Source of the DNA: Petrosia ficiformis | Lineage: Eukaryota > Porifera > Demospongiae > Haplosclerida > Petrosiidae | Assembly: GCA_947044365.1 (NCBI GenBank) | Contig: OX345637.1 | Coordinates: 2,027,001 to 2,091,000 of the forward strand | Direction of reading: 5' to 3' | DNA length: 64,000 nucleotides | Notes under the pieces: generated by a model | What the model was told of the DNA's origin: nothing | Database searches by the model: none | The model's input: the letters and a program-made list of their open reading frames with translations, nothing else | Position numbers and translations under genes: made by a program | Part shown: piece by piece, positions 12,601-23,297 of the stretch | Layout of the letters: each line of letters begins with the position of its first letter | How positions within the stretch are numbered: the first letter of the stretch is position 1

Positions 12601-14676
12601 TTGTCTATTACTATTACCTGGACCATGTCTGATCACATGACAGTTTTGTCTCATGACATGACGTTTGTGTACCTGATCACATGACAAGTATTGCCTATTA
12701 CTATTACCTGAGCCATATCTGATCACATGACTAGTATTGCCTGTTACTATTACCTGGGCCATGTCTGATCACATAAAAGGTTTGTCTGATGACATGACAT
12801 TAGTTTACCTGATCACATGACAAGTATTGCCTATTGCTATTACCTGGGACATATCTGATCACATGACATACATGTACAATGTATATTGCCTATTACTATT
12901 ACCTGGACCATATCTAATCACATGACTTGTATTGCCTATTACTATTACCTGGGCCATATCTGATCACATGACAAGTATTGCCTATTACTATTACCTGGGC
13001 CATGTCTGATCACATAAAAGGTTTGTCTGATGACATGACGTTAGTTTACCTGATCACATGACAAGTATTGCCTATTACTATTACCTGGGCCGTGTCTGAT
13101 CACATAAAAGGTTTGTCTGATGACATGACGTTAGTTTACCTGATCACATGACAAGTATTGCCTATTACTATTACCTGGGCCATATCTGATCACATGACAA
13201 GTATTGCCTATTGCTATTACCTGGGACATATCTGATCACATGACATACATGTACAATGTATATTGCCTATTACTATTACCTGGACCATATCTAATCACAT
13301 GACTTGTATTGCCTATTACTATTACCTGGGCCATATCTGATCACATGACAAGTATTGCCTATTACTATTACCTGGGCCATGTCTGATCACATAAAAGGTT
13401 TGTCTGATGACATGACGTTAGTTTACCTGATCACATGACAAGTATTGCCTATTACTATTACCTGGGCCGTGTCTGATCACATAAAAGGTTTGTCTGATGA
13501 CATGACGTTAGTTTACCTGATCACATGACATGTATTGCCTATTACTATTACCTGGGCCATATCTGATCACATGACAAGTATTGCCTATTGCTATTACCTG
13601 GGACATATGTGATCACATGACATATATTGCCTATTACTATTATCTGGACTACTGTATATCTGATCACATGACTTGTATTGCCTATTACTATTACCTGGGC
13701 CATGTCTGATCACATAAAAGGTTTATCTGATGACATGACGTTAGTTTACCTGATCACATGACATGTATTGCCTAATACTATTACCTGGGCCATGTCTGAT
13801 CACATGACAAGTATTGCCTATTGCTATTACCTGGGCCATGTCTGATGACATGACAAGTATTGCCTATTGCTATTACCTGGGCCATGTCTGATCACATAAA
13901 AGGTTTGTCTGATGACATGACGTTAGTTTACCTGATCACATGACATGTATTGCCTAATACTATTACCTGGGCCATATCTGATCACATGACAAGTATTGCC
14001 TATTACTATTACCTGGGCCATATCTGATCACATAAAAGGTTTATCTGATGACATGACGTTAGTTTACCTGATCACATGACATGTATTGCCTAATACTATT
14101 ACCTGGGCCATGTCTGATCACATGACAAGTATTGCCTATTGCTATTACCTGGGCCATGTCTGATCACATAAAAGGTTTGTCTGATGACATGACGTTAGTT
14201 TACCTGATCACATGACATGTATTGCCTAATACTATTACCTGGGCCATATCTGATCACATGACAAGTATTGCCTATTACTATTACCTGGGCCATGTCTGAT
14301 GACATGACAGTTTTGTCTGATGACATGACGTTAGTTTACCTGATCACATGACTAGTATTGCCTATTACTATTACCTGAGCCATATCTGATCACATGACAT
14401 GTATTGCCTATTACTATTACCTGAGCCATATCTGATCACATGACAGTTTTGTCTGATCACATGACATGTATTGCCTATTGCTATTTCCTGTGCTACATGT
14501 ATGTTTGATCACATAATAGTTTTGTGCATGTCATTAGACATTATTCAACTATAAAACATGATATACAGGTATATCGTGTGAGATCAAAATGGAAATTTGT
14601 ACTTCAAGATGGTATAATGAACTTGAAAGGACATGATTACATATTCTGTAAAGTCAATGGAGAGGCGGATTGGTAG
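3643..14676 (+). CDS. GTF2A1: Transcription initiation factor IIA large subunit (TFIIA alpha/beta precursor)
   Basis: TFIIA binds and stabilises TBP on promoter DNA. Eight exons join in phase 0: 3643-3675, 4249-4350, 4788-4895, 5043-5402, 7173-7364, 8999-9253, 10476-10571 and 14569-14676, giving 417 aa. Residues 12-60 form the N-terminal helical region (VYKWVVDDVVTNMRDDFL, then LWEQKL). Exons 4-5 encode the Ser/Thr/Gln-rich linker ending in a poly-Gly run. Exon 6 has a basic nuclear-localisation stretch, the motif IVQLDGPGDD and an acidic Ser/Glu tract. Exon 7 gives PLNSDDD and TIVCQFEK, and exon 8 gives KWKFVLQDGIMNLKGHDYIF and the terminal GEADW, the conserved beta-barrel. Every family landmark is present in order. 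Exon 1 is the least certain: it is 11 codons long, and the Met at 3673 is an alternative start. Introns hold many repeats; the last is 4.0 kb. Confidence 0.93.
4502..4705 (+). repeat. Interspersed repeat family A, copy 1
   Basis: A ~170-200 bp element recognised by a 5' block AATGAAGCAATGRATTGAAAT and a 3' block TATGAACATTTTTCTGAGGT followed by a motif containing CATGAATGACC. Other copies lie at about 9348-9445, 15958-16122 and 63868-64000. This one lies in TFIIA intron 2. No inverted ends or coding capacity were found, so its class is unknown. Confidence 0.7.
6575..6825. repeat. Interspersed repeat family B (TTTTAGTTATAGTTA element), in TFIIA intron 4
   Basis: Rich in TTTTAGTTATAGTTA and AACTAAAACAACACTA. 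Related copies occur near 33425-33570, 37088-37230, 38300-38365 and 45970-46228. The best copies begin near AGTGTTGTTTTAGT and end near ACTAAAACAACACT, so the ends are inverted repeats, consistent with a small non-autonomous DNA element. Confidence 0.6.
7427..7842. mobile_element. MITE-like element with 40 bp terminal inverted repeats
   Basis: The left end (7427-7466, starting TGTGACCGTCTACACGAAAA) matches the reverse complement of the right end (7803-7842) at 39 of 40 positions by eye. The element is 416 bp with no coding capacity. No target-site duplication was recognised. It lies in TFIIA intron 5. Confidence 0.75.
8740..8922 (+). repeat. Interspersed repeat family C, copy in TFIIA intron 5
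   Basis: A ~180 bp element with the landmarks GTAGCTTGAGCATG, a block around ATTAATGGACTGAGC, GATGCAACTTCCTTAACTAC and a right end AAAGCAA..GGGA..GCC..ATAAAAATT. Related copies: about 33599-33780 (+), 35164-35600 (-, interrupted), 48153-48335 (-), 48605-48790 (+), 50505-50700 (partial) and 56497-56660 (+). This makes it the most frequent interspersed family in the window. Confidence 0.75.
9173..9193 (+). other. Taspase-1 cleavage site in TFIIA
   Basis: Codons 324-330 read QLDGPGD, fitting the taspase-1 consensus Q-[hydrophobic]-D / G-x-x-D. Cleavage is predicted between D326 and G327. In vertebrates taspase-1 cuts the TFIIA precursor at the equivalent QVDG site to make the alpha and beta subunits. 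The site sits just after the basic segment and before the acidic tract, as in the vertebrate protein. Cleavage here is inferred. Confidence 0.8.
9440..9600 (-). mobile_element. pogo/Tigger-like MITE fragment
   Basis: The reverse complement contains AACCCCTCTA, AATGTCCCAAACTGC and ATAAATTCACTCCTG blocks. These reappear in the opposite orientation at 46628-46745, where the element begins TA-CAGTGAAACCCCTCTA. That end resembles pogo/Tigger terminal repeats inserted at TA. The class is inferred from the end sequence only. Confidence 0.5.
9604..9735. repeat. Short GC-richer repeat with TTAAGCGCA blocks
   Basis: The sequence ACCGTATTTACTGGTTATTAGG is followed by reiterated TTAAGCGCA/TTAAGCAC words. 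This texture is typical of small DNA-transposon derivatives, and the stretch is clearly unlike its AT-rich surroundings. No boundaries or second copy in this window were established. Confidence 0.35.
10134..10424. mobile_element. 3'-truncated copy of the hAT-like MITE
   Basis: It starts AGTGATGTGCGATACGTATC and tracks the complete element at 11602-11937 through the ATCGTGATAC blocks. It then lacks the right terminal repeat and runs into a (CTCTGT)n tract (10425-10475) that ends exactly at the acceptor of TFIIA exon 7. Confidence 0.75.
10910..11075. repeat. Degenerate GGAY-type microsatellite (GATGGACGGACA)n
   Basis: Tandem GATGGATGGACGGACAGACA-type tetranucleotide repeats in TFIIA intron 7. 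Open frames across it are low-complexity artefacts. Confidence 0.85.
11152..11250 (+). repeat. Interspersed repeat family D (CCGAGCGCGTAGGCGGAGGG)
   Basis: The block TTAACCCGAGCGCGTAGG followed by CGGAGGGTTATAGTA and a GT-rich microsatellite is repeated almost exactly at 37936-38010, with a degenerate copy near 38196-38235. The repeated segment probably extends on through the ACTAATCTTTGCAA-type sequence. Confidence 0.7.
11602..11937. mobile_element. Complete hAT-like MITE with 8 bp target-site duplication
   Basis: Terminal inverted repeats TAGTGATGTGCGATAC (left) and, reading inward on the other strand, TAGGGATGTGCGATAC (right) bound a 336 bp element without coding capacity. The exact 8 bp duplication CTTCTTAG flanks it at 11594-11601 and 11938-11945. 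An 8 bp duplication and ends of the form TAGGGATG are characteristic of hAT-superfamily derivatives. The interior is rich in TATCGATA and ATCGTGATAC palindromic words. Confidence 0.9.
11996..12172 (+). repeat. Four-copy minisatellite, ~45 bp unit
   Basis: Four nearly identical copies of a ~45 bp unit containing GAACATATGGAATCACGTA and ATACATACATGTACAT. It lies in TFIIA intron 7 just after the MITE. Confidence 0.95.
12270..14510 (+). repeat. Satellite array with 44-46 bp units and higher-order structure
   Basis: About 50 tandem units fill most of TFIIA intron 7. The main 46 bp unit contains CTGATCACATGACAAG, TATTGCCTATTACTATTACC and TGGGCCATAT. A second ~44 bp unit contains CATAAAAGGTTTGTCTGATG and ACATGACGTTAGTTTAC. 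The units alternate in blocks, and one distinctive variant block (with GACATACATGTACAATG) recurs 377 bp apart (12821 and 13198), showing higher-order repetition. Most units carry the octamer TCACATGA. It is not a CRISPR array: there are no unique spacers. Confidence 0.95.
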
Positions 14677-16900
14677 ACGTAAACATAACATTAATTATAC
14701 TAACATGCTATTATAGTAATAACTGATTATTATATTTACCAACAAGATATTTAAGTTTTTTTTTTCTCAATACTGGTCTGTTTGTTTATTTCATCAACTT
14801 ATTAATAATGATTATTATTATACTTGAATTCAGAATATGCGTGTGCATATCCTCCAGTGTAGGGGGCAAGTGCAGTAGCCACAAGGTTCTACAGTAGACT
14901 TCAAAATTATTGCAACATGAAAACAAGTGTAATGAAAGTGGAATACATGTAAAACGTGGATTCCGAAAGTACTTTATAAAGTTTTAGTTGATTTGGATTT
15001 CAAAATGAAGCCATCAAACCACTCTATGGTTTCACAATTTGGAAATAAATAATTCTCTTGCAATAATTTTGAAGTCTACTGTATCTACTGGGGAGGGCGG
15101 GGGGAAAGCTTCCCCTCCCCAAAACTTCAGATAACTATAGTACTACCCCTAAATGGTGTCTACATGTGCAGTGGTTTGCAGAAACGTTGTCATAAGTGTG
15201 GTTTAAGGATGAAAAATGTGTGTAGCCAACCAAAACAATTTCCATGTGGAATTAGCTTCCTCCCCAAACCAAAATCTCTAGATAGAACCCTGGATTGCTT
15301 GTACATAAAGGTCATTAATTCACCTTGACCTCAGGAAACATTAGTCTAACCAGCTAGCTCTATAATTATTAGGCCTGGGGACTGATGATTACTGATTAAT
15401 TTAGTAATTGATTAATACTATAATTAATAGTGTTGTTCTAGTTCTATTTACTTTAAAAGTTCCAGTTCCAATTCTGGAACTTTTTTGTTGTTTATAGTTC
15501 CAGAACCTTTATTTTGATAATTTAAGTTCCAGTGTTATTTCCAGAACCGATAATTTTAGTTCCATAACTTATCATTGTCCTAATACTAGTTCAATGGTGC
15601 CAGTTGCATTGTGGGTGTAATCTTCTTTCATTTAAATTATTAATCAGTTCATTCTTTTAACCTTGAATGATAAATATGACACTGCTTCACAAACCCCTCT
15701 GGCCTGGTCTCGTGGGCCAGTCCCCTCGCTCCAAGAGGAAGGGTCTAGTCTATTGCTTCAGAACTAGTTGTACAAGGTGAATGCAGAAATACATAAATCA
15801 GCACAATTGATCACATACTCTTCATGGCAACGTCTGCCCAGCCAGTCAACACAAATGGACTCATCAAAACCAAATCTGTTCACATTCACGATGACCTCAA
15901 AATTAGGTGGTAATGACTTTATATGTAATATAGTGTACAACGTGATTATACTGCAATTCAATAATGAAGCAATGGATTGAAATTTGGCATACACACACAA
16001 AAAAAACGGGAAGGATAATTATATGAAAATGGTCGATATAAGAAAAAAGATTTTTGGAGATTGCAAACTAAAGTTATGAACATTTTTCTGAGGTCATGGT
16101 GAACATGAATGACCTTTAGTATAGTCGAGACAGCTTTCAACAATTTCTCGATTTTTACAGCAATCCACTTAATCAGATATCAAACTATTAAATTTGTTGA
16201 CAAATTCCACGACTTTGTACTTTTAATAACAAATAACAGATAACAGATAACAGATAACAAATATGTATATAGATATATAGCTATATAATTATGTATATAT
16301 ATTTAATTAATTGTATATACACAAAATTAATGTTTTAAAAATCTATTTGCTATTTATTATTATTTTGTTATTATAAACGTTGTGGAATTTGTCAACAAAT
16401 AACTTCAAGTTGCTCTCCACAAATAATTGAATGAGAATTTACAATAATTTATACATCACAAGCATAATATTTGTTATTAATACAGCATTGAAACTCCTGT
16501 AACCAAATAAGGGTTAAAATAACTGGTTCATTTTTACAGTGATGGTGACATAATATGTACTTGTACCAATTAGCAAAAGCCTCTTGCTATTTTGTTGCAT
16601 GTATAATTTGAAGCCTGCTAGTAGCTATTTTTCACTTAAACTTTCTTTCCTTCCACACTTAAATGAAAATACAAAGCTGTCCTTTATGTCCCAAATCGAA
16701 GCATCTAAAGACATATACATCAGAGAAATCCAATTCTATTTTACAAAAACATCATACAAGGAGTTGCTGTCTATTCCACCCAACTTTTTTAGAGCACTGA
16801 AATCTGCTAAACTGTCCATCACCTCAATTAATCCAGAGGCAAATTAGCTACAGGTTGGCTGCAAAATCCTTCCTCAAAGATCAATATACTCAAAAGAGGA
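14677..16900. other. Intergenic sequence without a supported gene
   Basis: The 3' flank of TFIIA followed by AT-rich sequence. It includes a degenerate GTTCCAG-rich patch (about 15430-15560) and a family A repeat (about 15958-16122). Short open frames at 15764-16000 (-) and 16584-16847 (+) have no recognisable domain or splice context and are not called. Confidence 0.55.
15958..16122 (+). repeat. Interspersed repeat family A, copy 3
   Basis: Shares the AATGAAGCAATGGATTGAAAT 5' block and the TATGAACATTTTTCTGAGGT 3' block with the copies in the TFIIA introns and at the right edge of the window. Confidence 0.75.
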
Positions 16901-16906
16901 ACTTGC

Positions 16907-17022
16907 ATGCTTGCATATAGGACACTCGTTTTGCTCGGATGTGATATAGCCCTCGCAGGCTCGGGCTATATCACATCCTTGGACACAAAACTAAAGTCCT
17001 ATATTTTGTATATAGGACCTGT
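16907..17022. repeat. Foldback hairpin element
   Basis: A perfect 16 bp stem, GGATGTGATATAGCCC (16937-16952) against GGGCTATATCACATCC (16963-16978), closes on a 10 nt loop. Outside it an imperfect stem continues: TATAGGACACTCGTTTTG on the left pairs with the reverse of CAAAACTAAAGTCCTATA on the right. This is a MITE-like hairpin or a structured transcript. Confidence 0.8.
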
Positions 17023-17154
17023 TAGCATACTATATATATTATATCGTATTTCATATATTAAAAGTGTCGGTTTTGGGAAATCAACCGGTTAAGAGGACCG
17101 GATACGTATACCGAATACCAGATAATTTTTAACCCACACAGCACTCTCCTATTC

Positions 17155-18905
17155 ACGCGCAGGATATCGCATCTGTACATACCAATACACGAAGTTCCAA
17201 AGCTATCAACCTGAATCGCGTTACATAATAGGAAAGTTAGTGATTGTGATAGATCAGTATAGACAAATATATGCTTGCCAGAGAACAGAGCTTTCTAGAC
17301 TTATGTTTCAGTAATATCTATTATTACACTGATAACTACTATGTGCTTATGCAGTAAGGATTGGATTCATTATCCATTATTATGACCAAATTATTTTTCA
17401 CCTTTAAGCTTATTTGAAGTATTTGAAGTGTTTCAAGTGGTATTCAATCTAATAAAATAACTACTCTCTTTGACCTTCAATGTTGACACAATATGTACTT
17501 AAATTTCTTTATAATACATGAAGTTGGAAATCTATTAACCGGATTGGTATTACATCACATTAGATATAGGAAAGTTAGTGATTTCAATTATATGTATAAA
17601 GAACAGTTTAAATATATACTTGCCAGAGTTTCAGAGCTTTCAGAACTTGTGCTTCAGTAATAAATATTATTATAATGACAATTATATAACGTACTATGTG
17701 CTTATGGAGTAAACACCGGATTCATTATCCAACAATTATGACTAAATTGTCTTTGTTGTTTTTCAATAGATTTGAAGTGTTTCAACAGGTGTTCAATCTA
17801 ATACAATAACTACTCTCTTTGACTTTCAATGTTGTCACAATATGTATTGAAAATTCTTTACAATACATGAAGTTGGAAATCTATTAACCAGATTGTTATT
17901 ACATCACATTAGATATAGGAAAGTTAGTGATTTCAATTATATGTATAAAGCACAGTGCAAATAAATACTTACCAGAGTTTCAGAGCTTTCAGAACTTGTA
18001 TTTAAGTAATAACTATTATTATAATGACAATTATATAACGTACTATGTGCTTATGAGTAAGGACCGGATTCATTACCATTATTATGACCAAATCATTTTT
18101 TCACCTTTAAGCTTTTTTGAAGTGTTTCAACAGGTGTTCAATGTAATACAATAACTACTCTCTTTGACTTTCAATATTTAAATTTTTTGCAGTTGGAAAG
18201 CTATTGACCGGATTTTTATTACATCACGTTAGATATAGGAAAGTTAGTGATTTCAATAATTATTTGTTATGAACTGTATAGATAAATACTTGACAAAGTT
18301 TCAGAGTTTCCTAGACTTGTATTTCAGCAGTAACTATTATTATACTGTTAATTATATATAACGTACTATGTACATGTACTTATGGAGTAAGGAGCAGATT
18401 CATTATCTATCAATTATGAGTAAATTATATAAACTTATGTGAAGTGTTTCAACAGGTGTTCAATCAAATGCAATAACTTACTCCTTAACTATCTGTACTT
18501 AGATGTCTGTAGAATTCATGAAGTTGGAAACCTATGGACCAGAAGCATGATACAACACACTAGATATAGGAAAGTTAGTGATTACCTTTATATGTATAAT
18601 GATCAGTACAGGTAAATGTACTTTCCAGAAATACAAAGTTGTCGAGATTTGTATTTCAATATAACTATATGATTAGAGACAATTTTGTAACAGATAGTAA
18701 TCATGGACCAGATTCTATTGTAAATATTTCTTTCTCATATTTAATTTATTTGAAGTGTTTTAAGTGCTTTTTAATATAATGTACTAGCTGACTTTCAATG
18801 TGGTCAATATCTTAAATTTCTGTTGCACATAAACTGAAAATCTGCAGACCATATTGACATTATATCACATTAGATATACCAAAGTTAGTATATTGGAATG
18901 GTATG
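17155..18905 (+). repeat. Left arm of foldback array: six direct copies of a ~330 bp unit
   Basis: Anchored on the word GGAAAGTTAG (or the variant CCAAAGTTAG), copies occur at 17231, 17569, 17918, 18238, 18569 and 18879, 310-349 bp apart. Each unit runs GAAGTTGGAAA, ACCGGATT, TTAGATATAGGAAAGTTAGT, CAGAGTTTCAGAGCTTTC, GTACTATGTGCTTATGGAGT and AGTGTTTCAACAGGTGTTCA. Unit identity is moderate, so the array is not very recent. No open frame is conserved among units. Confidence 0.9.
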
Positions 18906-19500
18906 TACTTGTGACATGTTCAGTGATGTCTATGCTAAAGTGAAAAAGAGTAGCATGGTATTATAAAATTTATACTGGTGAAAAACCATCTCTAAACTAA
19001 TTTATGAAAAAGAAAACTGAAAATGAATCTACTAGACAGAACATCACACAATCATCATCAATATATAATAGAGCTATATTATAATAAAATGCAGTGTTTT
19101 ACTTTTCCTTTTACTTAGACTATGCATTTCTCATTTCCTAGAGATATTAATTTTGGTTTCACTGCTGTTCTTCATTTCATTGTACCTCTTAATTTCCAAT
19201 ATTATCTAAGCATCTCAAACTTGTAAAGGGAAAATGAGTTTAATATAGCAGTAGTTATTAATAGCACTGGCAATCTTCAATTTCAATACTAAAAAGAAAA
19301 GTAAAATACACAATATTATTATTACTTTTTTCTAAAAGTAACACGGTATTATAAGATTTATACTGATGAAAAAAAAATCGCTAAACAAATTTACGAAATA
19401 GAATACATGGAATGATTGAAAATGAATCTACTATATAGACAGAATGTTACACAAGCATAATCAATATAATTATAATACAGATACGTACATTATAATAAAA
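18906..19500. repeat. Central spacer of the foldback array with its own direct duplication
   Basis: Between the two arms, a ~150 bp block beginning GTAGCATGGTATTATAAAAT (18949) is repeated in direct orientation as GTAACACGGTATTATAAGAT (from about 19337) and runs up to the ATTATAATAAAA words near 19090 and 19500. No coding capacity is seen. Confidence 0.75.
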
Positions 19501-22500
19501 CTTAAAACATTTGAATCTGGTTCTTACTCCATAAATACATTGTGCATGTTATATAATCATCGGTAATACTAATAGTCATAAATGTAGAAACTCTTTATCT
19601 ATATACTGATCTATAATTATACATATAATTGAAATCACTAACTTTCCTATATCTAATGTGATGTAATAACAATCCAGCAAATAAATTTCAGCCTTCATGT
19701 ATTCTAAAGACGGTGAAGGTGACAACATTGGAAGTCAAAAATAGTAGTCATTGTGATCACCACTTGAAACAATTCAAATTAAATTAAAAACAACAAAACA
19801 AAATTACTCATGAGTGATGGATAATGAATCTGGTCCTTAATCCATAAGTACACTATGTGTTATATAATTACCAGTAATAATAATGGTAATATAAATGTAG
19901 AAATTAAGTATTTATCTATACTGTTCTTTATACGTATAATTGAAATCACTAACTTTCCTATATCATATGTGAAGTAAAACCAATCCGGTCCATAGCTTTC
20001 CAATTTCATGTATTTTAATATTTAAATACATATTGTGACAACATTGAAAGTCAGAGAGTAGTTATTGTATTAGATTGAACACCTGTTGAAACACTTCAAA
20101 TAAGCTTAAAGGTGAAAAAATAATTTACTCATAATGGATGGATCTTGAATCCATTTCTTACTCCATAAGTACATAGTACATTATTTGGTTAATACTAATA
20201 GTTTACAAGTCCTGAAAGCTCTGAAACTCTGGCAAGTATTTCATTGTACATATAAATAAAATCACTAACTTTCCTATATCTAATGTGATGTAATACCAAT
20301 CCGGTCCATAGCTTTCCAACTTCAGCACAGATTGTGACGACACTGAAGGAGTAGTTATTTTATGAGATTGAGCAAATATTGAAACACTTCAAATAAACTT
20401 GAAAACAACAAATATAATTTATTCATAAGGGATGGTAAACGATCCCAGTTCTTTATCTATAAGTACACTATGTGTTATATAATTACCAGTAATATTAATG
20501 GTAATATAAATGTAGACATTCTGGCAAGTATTTATCTATACTGCTCATTATACGGATAATTGAATCACTAGCTTTCCCATATCAAAATGTGATGTAATAC
20601 CAATCCAGTCCATAGCTTTCCAACTTCATGTATTGTAAAGAAATATTAATTGAAGAATAGATTGTGACATTATTGAAAGTCAAAGAGAGAGGTTATTGTA
20701 TTAGATTGAACACCTATTGAAACACTTCAAATAGGCTTAAAGGTGAAAAGATAATTTACTCATAAGTGATGGTAATGAATCTGGTCCTTACTCCATAAGT
20801 ACATAGTATGTTATGTAATTATCCTTATAATAATAGTTTTTACTGAACTACAAGTCCTAAAAGTTCTGAAATTCTTGAAGGCATTTATCTACACTGTTCA
20901 TTATACACATAATTGACTTTCCTATATCTAATGCTATGGAACACCAATCCGGTCCAAAGATTTCAAATTTCCTAATTACTAAAAACATTTAAGTAGTGAT
21001 TGTGAGAACATTAAAGAAAGTAGTTATTGTATTGGATTAAACACATATTGAAACTCCTCAAATAAGCTTAAAGATGACAATGATCAAATAATACCCATAA
21101 CAGATTGAAAATAATCCATATGCTTTTAAATTTGTATTATATTTTGTAATATAAATAGTTGTATTTGAAATACAAATCTGAAACTCTGGAAAGTATTTAT
21201 TTATACTCATCTATCGCAATCACTAACTTTCCTAGAATTATGTAATACAAATCTTGTCCAGAGCTTTCCAACTTCATGTATTCTAAAAATAATTATAGAT
21301 AGAGGTATAGATAATATTGAAGTCAGACAGAGTAGTTATTCAAAACCACTTGAAACACTTCCAATAAACAAAATGAAAATTTACTCATAAGGGATGGAAA
21401 ATGAATCCAGTCCATATGCCATTAGTACATTATGTGTTATATGATAATAGTTATATACAATTGAAATACAAATGTCAACATCTCTGAAACACTGCCAAGT
21501 ACTTATCTATGCTATATACATATAATTGCAAACACTATCTTTCTTAAATCTAATATGATGTAATACAAATCCGTTCCACATATCTTTCCAACTTCGTTTA
21601 TTGTAAAGACATATAAGTACATATTGTGACAACATTAAAAGTCAAGAAAAGCAGTGATTGTATTAGATTGAAGACCAATTGAAACACTTCAAATAAGCTT
21701 AAAGATAAAAAAGACGGATAATTAATCTGGTCCTTACTCCGAGAGTACATAGTACATTATATTATTATTATGAGTATAATAATGATTATTACTGAAATAG
21801 AAGTCCTGAAATCTCTGAAATTGTGGCAAATATTTATCACTAACTTTCCTATATCTAATGTGATGTAATACCAATCCGGTCCATAGCTTTCAAACTTAAG
21901 GCATTGTAAAATAAATTAAGCACAGATTGTGATGACATTGAAAGAGTACATATTGTATTAGATTCAACACCTATTGAAGCACTTTCAGTTAAGCTTAAAG
22001 ACGACAAATATAATTTACTCATAAGAAATGCAAAGGAACCAAGTTCTTAATCTATAAGTATATAAATGTAAAAATTCTGGCAAGTATTTATCTATACTGT
22101 TCATTATACATATAAGTGAAATCACTAACTTTCCTATATCAAATGCTATGTAATACCAATCCGGTCCATAGATTCCAATTTCCTAAATACTAAAAAGAGA
22201 GAAAGTACAGATTGTTTGAAAGTCAAAGAGAGTAGTTATTTTATTAGGTTGAACACCTATTGAAACACTTCAAATAGGCTTAAAGGTGAAAAGATAATTT
22301 ACTCATAAGTGATGGTAATGAATCTGGTCCTTACTCCATAAGTACATAGTATGTTATATAATTATCAGTACAATAATTGTTATTATTGCTAAAAAGCTTT
22401 GAAGCTCTTGCAAGTATTTATGTATACGATTTATTATGCATATAATAGTTATTGAAATCACTAACTTTCCTATATCAAATGCATTTTAATACCAATCCAG

Positions 22501-22545
22501 TCCTTAGCTTTCCATCTTTATGTGTTCTAACAAATAATAATTAAT
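19501..22545 (-). repeat. Right arm of foldback array: ten inverted copies of the same unit
   Basis: The reverse complement of the left-arm unit recurs ten times. The word CTAACTTTCC (or close variants) lies near 19638, 19949, 20265, 20568, 20915, 21222, 21534, 21840, 22125 and 22461, spaced 285-347 bp. Conserved blocks include AATCCGGTCCATAGCTTTCC and CACCTGTTGAAACACTTCAA. A further fragment in the left-arm orientation follows at about 22745-22815. Confidence 0.9.
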
Positions 22546-23297
22546 TAGAGGTGTGGATAATGAAACTCAGATTCAATCTACTTGAAAAACCTCCAATAAA
22601 CCCAATTACGACAAATCTGATTAGTCTTATTGGATGGAAAACAAATCTTGTCCAACAATTACCATATATCCCTGATAAATATTGTAATACAAATGTAGGC
22701 ATTACTGAAACCAAGGTAGGCCCTAAATGCTTACCTAAGTGATGTCGTAGTTGGAAAACTATGGACTACTTTAATAATACATCATACTAGATTTATGAAA
22801 GTTAGTATCATTGGAACTATAATACAGTTGCATACACAAACTCTGCAGAGGACATATGTGTACAAGTTAAAATTTATATACATATTTTATAAAATTGCTT
22901 AATGAATGCAATCATAGGGAAATAGGGGTGGAGGGGCTATTGCCCCACTCTGTTCTTTTGCAGATGGTGGGCTTAGTTATTTACAGCATTATTTTAAACT
23001 CACAAATTTACTTCTGCAAAATGATGAACATGGCCAACCGTAACCATTTTCAAATGACTGACAGATTGTAATTTACAAAATTGGTGGTTGCATGAGTATC
23101 ATTGTCGTTTACTACCTGCAATGGAAGGTAGCAGACCTCGCTAATTTTCGAAATCCTCCTGTACTGTGTAGTATGGGTTAATAATAAGTATCGCGTACTG
23201 TAAGGGTTAAAATGCGGTATCTTATCTAACCGGTTCATTTCTCATTTTGGGTACTTTTAATACATCCCCAGAGTGCTGTCATTGTTGCTGGGCTAAG
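22546..23297. other. Spacer between foldback array and HS6ST cluster
   Basis: Contains the degraded plus-orientation unit fragment (about 22745-22815), then sequence with no supported gene. The last 200-300 bp should include the ancestral promoter of the first sulfotransferase copy; no TATA box or other clear core element was seen. Confidence 0.5.

Noticed and set aside
12270..14510. CRISPR array
   Set aside because: Units repeat head to tail without unique spacers, and the locus is inside an intron of an animal gene.
15764..16000. 78 aa minus-strand frame with NFEVIVNVNRFGF
   Set aside because: Its middle looks protein-like, but it overlaps a family A repeat and has no splice or domain support; it may be a decayed transposon fragment.
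16584..16847. 87 aa plus-strand frame
   Set aside because: Not low-complexity, but there is no recognisable domain, no neighbouring exons and no promoter evidence; chance frames of this length are common here.
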